The position numbers and the translations under genes are program-made. DNA of 9,735 bases from Verrucomicrobiia bacterium (GTDB lineage Bacteria; Verrucomicrobiota; Verrucomicrobiia; Limisphaerales; UBA1319). Numbering within the stretch: position 1 is the first letter of the stretch; each line of letters opens with the position of its first letter. This document shows, piece by piece, positions 5,781 to 9,735 of this stretch. The notes under the pieces were generated by a model that worked only from the letters and a program-made list of their open reading frames with translations, made no database searches and had not been told where the DNA came from. Where the stretch lies: positions 1-9,735 of the forward strand of contig JADGRT010000075.1 of NCBI GenBank assembly GCA_017880715.1, given 5' to 3'.

Positions 5781-8700
5781 ATGAAAACTTCGAACTTTCT
5801 TAAGAGTGCCGGGCATTGGCTGGGATTGAGCTGTCTGCTTTTTTCGGTCGCGCTGGCAACCGCTTCGGCTGCCATTAATCAACTCGGCATCCAATCCATT
5901 CAAATCGCAGGCGAACAAGTCACCATCGTGGTTGAAGTGCCGAAAGGCGTGGCCAAGGTTACGTTGGAAAGCCGCGCCCGCTTTGGCGCTGGCGCCTGGG
6001 AACCCAGGGCTGTGGCGCGCCCCAGCGGTCTGGAACAGATTATCACGTTTACGCTGCCCAAATCACCCTCTTTGGAGCTGGTACGCGTGCGCGCCGACGC
6101 CTCCGAACCGCTGCTCGCCTCCTTCTACCGGGGTGCCACTAATTTCACGGGCGAAGTCACCAGCACGCCCGGATCGGATGCCAGTCCGCTTCTCGGCAGC
6201 ATCAACGTCCCTCTGGGCGTCAACGTCCCAACCACCGATGCCACCAAAACCCGCGAGGTGGTGGAATCGGACATTTGGAAGGTCGAAAGCAACACCCTTT
6301 ACTTCTTCAATCAATATCGCGGACTCCAAGTCATTGACATCAGTCAGCCTGAAGCGCCCTCCATTCGAGGCACCCTAAGCCTGCCGGCCGCCGGCGAACA
6401 AATGTACGTCCTGGGCACTAATTATGTGGTTTTGCTGGCCCAAGACGGCTGTTACGGATCGGACAGTCGCGTCGTCATCGTAAAAGTCTCCGGCGCCATC
6501 CCAACCGTGGTCGCCACGTTCCCCGTGTCCGGCCAAATCCAGGAGAGCCGGCTCGTGGGCACGGCACTTTATGTGGCCGCCAACGCCTATCGGCCAGTCA
6601 CGGATAAAACCGACTATTGGGAATGGGGCACGCAGATTTCCTCCTTCGATCTCTCCCAACCTGAATCGCCCGCCGCCAAAGGAACCCTTTGGTACGCCGG
6701 CTATGGCAATGTCATCATGGCGACCGATCGTTTTCTGTTCGTCGTGCTGACCGACGGCAATGATTGGAATCACTCGCTGGTCCAATGCGTCGATATTGCC
6801 TCGCCGGATGGAGCCATGCAGGCGCTAGCCAAGATTTCACCCGCGGGCCGGGTCGATGATAAGTTCAAGATGAACCTCAATGGCGAAGTGTTCACGGTGA
6901 TTTCCGGCTACTGGGATCAGGCGTGGCAGCAACGCATCAACACCATCGAAACCTTTTCGCTGGCCGATCCGAAAGCCCCGGTCAAGTTAAGCAATCCCGA
7001 TCTCGAAGTGGGCAACGGCGAGCAGTTGCACGCCACGCGATTCGATGGCGACCGCCTCTATGTTGTCACCTTTTTTCGCACCGATCCGCTGTGGGTGGTC
7101 GATCTGTCGCATCCCGCCAAACCTGAAATTATCGGTAAATTGCTGGTGCCCGGATGGTCCACGTACATCCAGCCCCTGGGCAACCGCCTCGTCACCATCG
7201 GCATCGACAATAGCAATAGCTGGCGCGTCGCTGTGTCGCTGTTCAATGTCGAAAACCCGGCCCAGCCGTCGCTGATCAGCAAGGTGCCGCTGGGTGAAAA
7301 CAGTTCGTGGAGCGAGGCCACCTACGACGAAAAGGCCTTCAGCGTTTTGCCCGACGCGGGCCTCATCCTGGTGCCTTACCAGGGCTATCTGACCAACGGT
7401 TACGCCACCCGGGTGCAACTCATCGACTTGAAACTGGACGACCTGACCACCAACGCGCTGGTTCAGCGCGGCGCGATCGAACATCAGTTCCAGCCCCGCC
7501 GCGCCACCGTTTATCAGGATTACATCCTCTCGATCTCCGGCAAGGAACTCATGGCCGTAAACGCGGCGGATCGGGATAAACCCAAGGTCGTGGCGCAAAC
7601 CGAGCTGGCCTGGAACGTGGACCGCGTGTTCGTGCAAGGCGATTACTTGATCGAGCTTGCCGGTGGCTCGAGTTATTACTACTACTGGTGGGACCAGTCC
7701 ACGGCTCCCGGTTTAAAAGTCGCCTTGGCCAGCGATCCGAACACCGTCCTGGCTCGTTTCGATCTAACCAACACCCTGCCCATCATCGGCGCCACCGTCA
7801 AAGAGGGACGCCTTTACCTGGCTCAGGGACCGGCGGGATACGCGATGCCTTATATGTTGATCAACCAGGGCGATCCCAGCCAACCCTCGTTCGTGACCAA
7901 TACCCCATCGCTTTATCTGTCGGTCTTCGACCTGACGGCCCTGCCCGCCTTGAAATTGACGGGACAGACCCAGGTTGTCTCCGACACCGGCTGGGGCGGG
8001 GCCTTGCAGGCGCTTTGGGTTAAAACCAATCTCTTGGTCTGGGCGGGCGGCGAGAATTATTGGAACGGTTGGTACGCCATGGACATGATGGTCGCGGGCG
8101 GTCCGCTCCGAGCCGGTTTATGGTACCCGTGGTATAGCCGGTCGGCGGGTGGCCGCCTCGCGGCCTTTAACGTGGCGGATCCAGCCGCACCGATGTTCCT
8201 CTCGGAAACCAACCTCATGGCGACGAACAGTTGGAGTTACAGCACAGCCTTCACGACCGGAGGACTGGTTTACCTCAGCCACCAGAACTCCGAATTCGTC
8301 GAGGATATCCTCCCGCCGAATCCGGGCGGCGTTACCCCAACCGATCCGACCAAAGTCCCCGACCCGATTCAAACCCAGGGACACTGGATTCAAAAGTATT
8401 ACCTGGATGTCATTGATTACGCGGATGCTGCTCTGCCAACAGTGCGCAAACCCGTCGGCCTTCCGGGCCAGTTGACCGGTCTTTCCCACGATGGCGCCGT
8501 GGTTTATGCGCGTAGTTATCATGTGGCGGCCAATGGGACGCGGGATTACTCCGTGGAATGGATCGATGCCTGTGCCTACGACGGCGTTTCGGCTGCCCTG
8601 GTGGATTCGCTGGCGCTGTCCAAGGAGTGGCCGCGCCCGGCCCTGGTGCAAGGCAACTACCTGTTCCTCGGCAGTGCGGACTCCACCACCAACCAGCTCA

Positions 8701-9002
8701 ACCGCCTCGAAACCTGGACGCTTTCCGAGCAGGGCCGTTTCACGCCGCTGTCGGCTTTTTCGCAGAAAAGTGCGGCGAATGTGTTTGCGGTATTTGGCAA
8801 TTTGCTGGCCGTGCAGAATAACGATTCCAGTTATGAACTGCTGGACATGACCAATCCACTGAAGCTCGTCTTGGTGGGTCAGAGCACAGCCGGCAGTTGC
8901 TGGTATGGCAGCCTGACTTACGCCGATGGCCTCCTGGACCGCGGCCTCTGGATTCCCTTGGGCGATTACGGGGTGACGAAATTGGAATTGACGCCCCGGT
9001 AA
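5781..9002 (+). CDS. Large secreted beta-propeller domain protein (COG4880/PF09826-like)
   Basis: This 1073-residue secreted protein has a Sec signal peptide (K2, K8, hydrophobic core about residues 13-26, cleavage after ASA near residue 30). Residues of roughly 165-490 match the beta-propeller family PF09826/COG4880. The match rests on GLQVIDISQPEAP, GQIQESRLVG, and the stretch LHATRFDGDRLYVVTF followed by DPLWVVDLSHPAKP and VPGWSTYIQPLG. Blade-edge units of the form 'xxDLSxPxxP' recur at about residues 185, 289, 395, 440, 487, 592, 795 and 1020, so the second half probably continues the propeller with LVIVD-like repeats. Aromatic clusters are striking, for example YYYYWW at 632-637. ATG 5781 is preferred; an in-frame TTG lies 6 bases upstream, and no strong ribosome site is seen for either. 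The likely location is periplasm or outer surface. Ligand and activity are unknown; no catalytic motif, sorting tail or membrane anchor was recognised. The gene diverges from the minus-strand oxidoreductase and appears monocistronic. Confidence 0.82.
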   Translation: MKTSNFLKSAGHWLGLSCLLFSVALATASAAINQLGIQSIQIAGEQVTIVVEVPKGVAKVTLESRARFGAGAWEPRAVARPSGLEQIITFTLPKSPSLELVRVRADASEPLLASFYRGATNFTGEVTSTPGSDASPLLGSINVPLGVNVPTTDATKTREVVESDIWKVESNTLYFFNQYRGLQVIDISQPEAPSIRGTLSLPAAGEQMYVLGTNYVVLLAQDGCYGSDSRVVIVKVSGAIPTVVATFPVSGQIQESRLVGTALYVAANAYRPVTDKTDYWEWGTQISSFDLSQPESPAAKGTLWYAGYGNVIMATDRFLFVVLTDGNDWNHSLVQCVDIASPDGAMQALAKISPAGRVDDKFKMNLNGEVFTVISGYWDQAWQQRINTIETFSLADPKAPVKLSNPDLEVGNGEQLHATRFDGDRLYVVTFFRTDPLWVVDLSHPAKPEIIGKLLVPGWSTYIQPLGNRLVTIGIDNSNSWRVAVSLFNVENPAQPSLISKVPLGENSSWSEATYDEKAFSVLPDAGLILVPYQGYLTNGYATRVQLIDLKLDDLTTNALVQRGAIEHQFQPRRATVYQDYILSISGKELMAVNAADRDKPKVVAQTELAWNVDRVFVQGDYLIELAGGSSYYYYWWDQSTAPGLKVALASDPNTVLARFDLTNTLPIIGATVKEGRLYLAQGPAGYAMPYMLINQGDPSQPSFVTNTPSLYLSVFDLTALPALKLTGQTQVVSDTGWGGALQALWVKTNLLVWAGGENYWNGWYAMDMMVAGGPLRAGLWYPWYSRSAGGRLAAFNVADPAAPMFLSETNLMATNSWSYSTAFTTGGLVYLSHQNSEFVEDILPPNPGGVTPTDPTKVPDPIQTQGHWIQKYYLDVIDYADAALPTVRKPVGLPGQLTGLSHDGAVVYARSYHVAANGTRDYSVEWIDACAYDGVSAALVDSLALSKEWPRPALVQGNYLFLGSADSTTNQLNRLETWTLSEQGRFTPLSAFSQKSAANVFAVFGNLLAVQNNDSSYELLDMTNPLKLVLVGQSTAGSCWYGSLTYADGLLDRGLWIPLGDYGVTKLELTPR

Positions 9003-9066
9003 CGCTCGCGAATCCTTAGTAAAGCGGAAGCCCCAGCCTTGGCGTTCTCGTGCGTCCGGGGCCTCG

Positions 9067-9080
9067 GGAATCCTGATTCC
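9067..9080. repeat. Small dyad GGAATC-CT-GATTCC
   Basis: Perfect 6-base arms flank two bases, 64 bases after the propeller gene stop. There is no U-tract after it, so it is not a clear terminator. Confidence 0.4.
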
Positions 9081-9089
9081 ATGAAATAG

Positions 9090-9099
9090 GGTTGCAACC
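9090..9099. promoter_or_regulatory. 10-bp palindrome GGTTGCAACC
   Basis: This perfect palindrome shares the GTTGC/GCAAC half-site with the centre of the larger hairpin at 9113-9154. Together they could be operator sites, but no regulator is visible. Confidence 0.3.
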
Positions 9100-9112
9100 G
9101 CTTCGCTCCAAT

Positions 9113-9154
9113 GTGGACAAGTTCATGTTGCATACGCAACATCAAGTTGTCCAC
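9113..9154. promoter_or_regulatory. Long hairpin in the selB leader region
   Basis: The arms at 9113-9131 and 9136-9154 are 19 bases long and pair at 17 positions around an ATAC loop. The two mismatches are G-G and C-C. The inner part is a perfect ATGTTGC/GCAACAT dyad. It ends 82 bases before the selB start. No U-tract follows, so an operator, an attenuator or a dispersed repeat are all possible. Confidence 0.6.
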
Positions 9155-9208
9155 ACCGGTAGCAATCCAGGACTGGTGCTTTTTCGCTCGCTCCTGGGGT
9201 CTGCGCGT

Positions 9209-9230
9209 CTTAAGGTTTTAGCACCTTGAG
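9209..9230 (+). promoter_or_regulatory. Hairpin covering the selB ribosome site
   Basis: CTTAAGGT (9209-9216) can pair with ACCTTGAG (9223-9230) around TTTAGC, with one G-U pair. The right arm overlaps the only purine-rich stretch near the start (GAGAG, 9228-9232), 4 bases before ATG 9237. It could restrict selB translation. Confidence 0.4.
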
Positions 9231-9236
9231 AGCAAC

Positions 9237-9735
9237 ATGAATACCACCCCCCCAGGACTTCTCCCGGAACGCGCCAACCCGGACGTGGTCATGATGATTT
9301 GCACCGCGGGCCATGTGGACCACGGTAAAACGAGCCTGGTCAAACTGCTCACCGGCTGCAACACCGACACCCTCAAGGAAGAACAGGAACGCGGCCTCAC
9401 CATCGAACTGGGTTTCGCACCCTGTTTTCTTGGCCATAATCTTTGCGTCGGGATCGTCGATGTCCCCGGCCACGAAAAGTTCATCAAGAACATGGTCGCC
9501 GGCGTGTCCGGCATCGGCCTGACGGTCCTGGTGATCGCCGCTGACGACGGCGTGATGCCTCAAACCGCCGAACATGTGCAAATCATGGAATTGCTCGGCG
9601 TGCGCCGCGGCCTGGTGGCACTTACGAAAACCGACCTGGTGTCACCTGAACGGTTGAGCGATTGCCTCCTGGAAATCCAGGATTTCTTGCAAGGCACCTT
9701 TCTCGCGGGCGCGCCGATTTGCCCGGTTTCCTCGC
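9237..9735 (+). CDS. selB: Selenocysteine-specific translation elongation factor SelB (N-terminal part)
   Basis: The open frame runs from ATG 9237 to the window end and gives 166 complete residues. SelB is a cytoplasmic GTPase that carries selenocysteyl-tRNA to the ribosome at UGA codons marked by a SECIS hairpin. All visible G-motifs are present: AGHVDHGKTS (G1, residues 24-33), the switch stretch RGLTIELGFA (G2), DVPGHEKF (G3), and TKTDL in place of the usual NKxD (G4), a substitution common in SelB. NTDTLKEEQERG before G2 is also SelB-like and separates it from EF-Tu. About the first quarter of the usual 600-plus residues is shown; the remaining EF-Tu-like domains and the C-terminal winged-helix repeats lie beyond the window. 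A 20-residue extension precedes the G domain; in-frame ATGs at 9291 and 9294 are alternative starts just before it. Only a weak GAGAG ribosome site precedes ATG 9237. selA and selC are not seen here. Confidence 0.92.
   Translation, partial: MNTTPPGLLPERANPDVVMMICTAGHVDHGKTSLVKLLTGCNTDTLKEEQERGLTIELGFAPCFLGHNLCVGIVDVPGHEKFIKNMVAGVSGIGLTVLVIAADDGVMPQTAEHVQIMELLGVRRGLVALTKTDLVSPERLSDCLLEIQDFLQGTFLAGAPICPVSS

Noticed and set aside
9113..9154. SECIS element or selC tRNA in the selB leader
   Set aside because: The loop is ATAC with no GGU-type loop or bulged U expected of an E. coli-like SECIS, and no acceptor/T-arm pattern of tRNA-Sec is present between 9003 and 9236.

Overview
The window looks like chromosomal DNA from a GC-rich Gram-negative bacterium of the Planctomycetota-Verrucomicrobiota group, most likely a Limisphaerales/Pedosphaera-type verrucomicrobium. 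This is inferred from gene style, not from a marker gene. The clues are two Gfo/Idh/MocA oxidoreductases with twin-arginine leaders and an RAPW-type tail, a secreted HEAT-repeat protein, a very large secreted beta-propeller protein, and spacers packed with palindromic repeats.

Layout. Positions 2-145 (+) hold the tail of a gene, possibly an aldo/keto reductase. Positions 228-1526 (+) encode the first Tat-type Gfo/Idh/MocA protein. Positions 1527-1787 are a spacer filled with palindromes. Positions 1788-3770 (+) encode a secreted HEAT-repeat protein. Positions 3771-4290 are a gene-free 520-bp spacer between convergent genes; it carries a 32-nt-arm stem built from doubled 15-nt units, a pair of 33-nt direct repeats around that stem, and a degenerate inverted repeat. 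Positions 4291-5649 (-) encode the second Tat-type Gfo/Idh/MocA protein. Positions 5650-5780 are a short divergent promoter region. Positions 5781-9002 (+) encode a 1073-residue secreted protein matching the COG4880/PF09826 beta-propeller family. Positions 9003-9236 are a leader region with several dyads. Positions 9237-9735 (+) are the start of selB, the selenocysteine-specific elongation factor, cut by the window edge.

Function. The aldo/keto-reductase-like tail and the two Gfo/Idh/MocA genes suggest oxidoreduction of sugars or polyols, with export of folded enzymes by Tat. The HEAT and propeller proteins are probably periplasmic or surface interaction proteins of unknown ligand. The genes do not form one operon: orientations change and repeat-rich spacers separate them. 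selB is independent of these and implies that the organism makes selenoproteins, although none is visible here.

No clearly new multi-gene system is visible. The items most worth a second look are the 3889-3977 stem and its flanking repeats, the palindrome cluster at 1528-1722, and the hairpins just upstream of selB.
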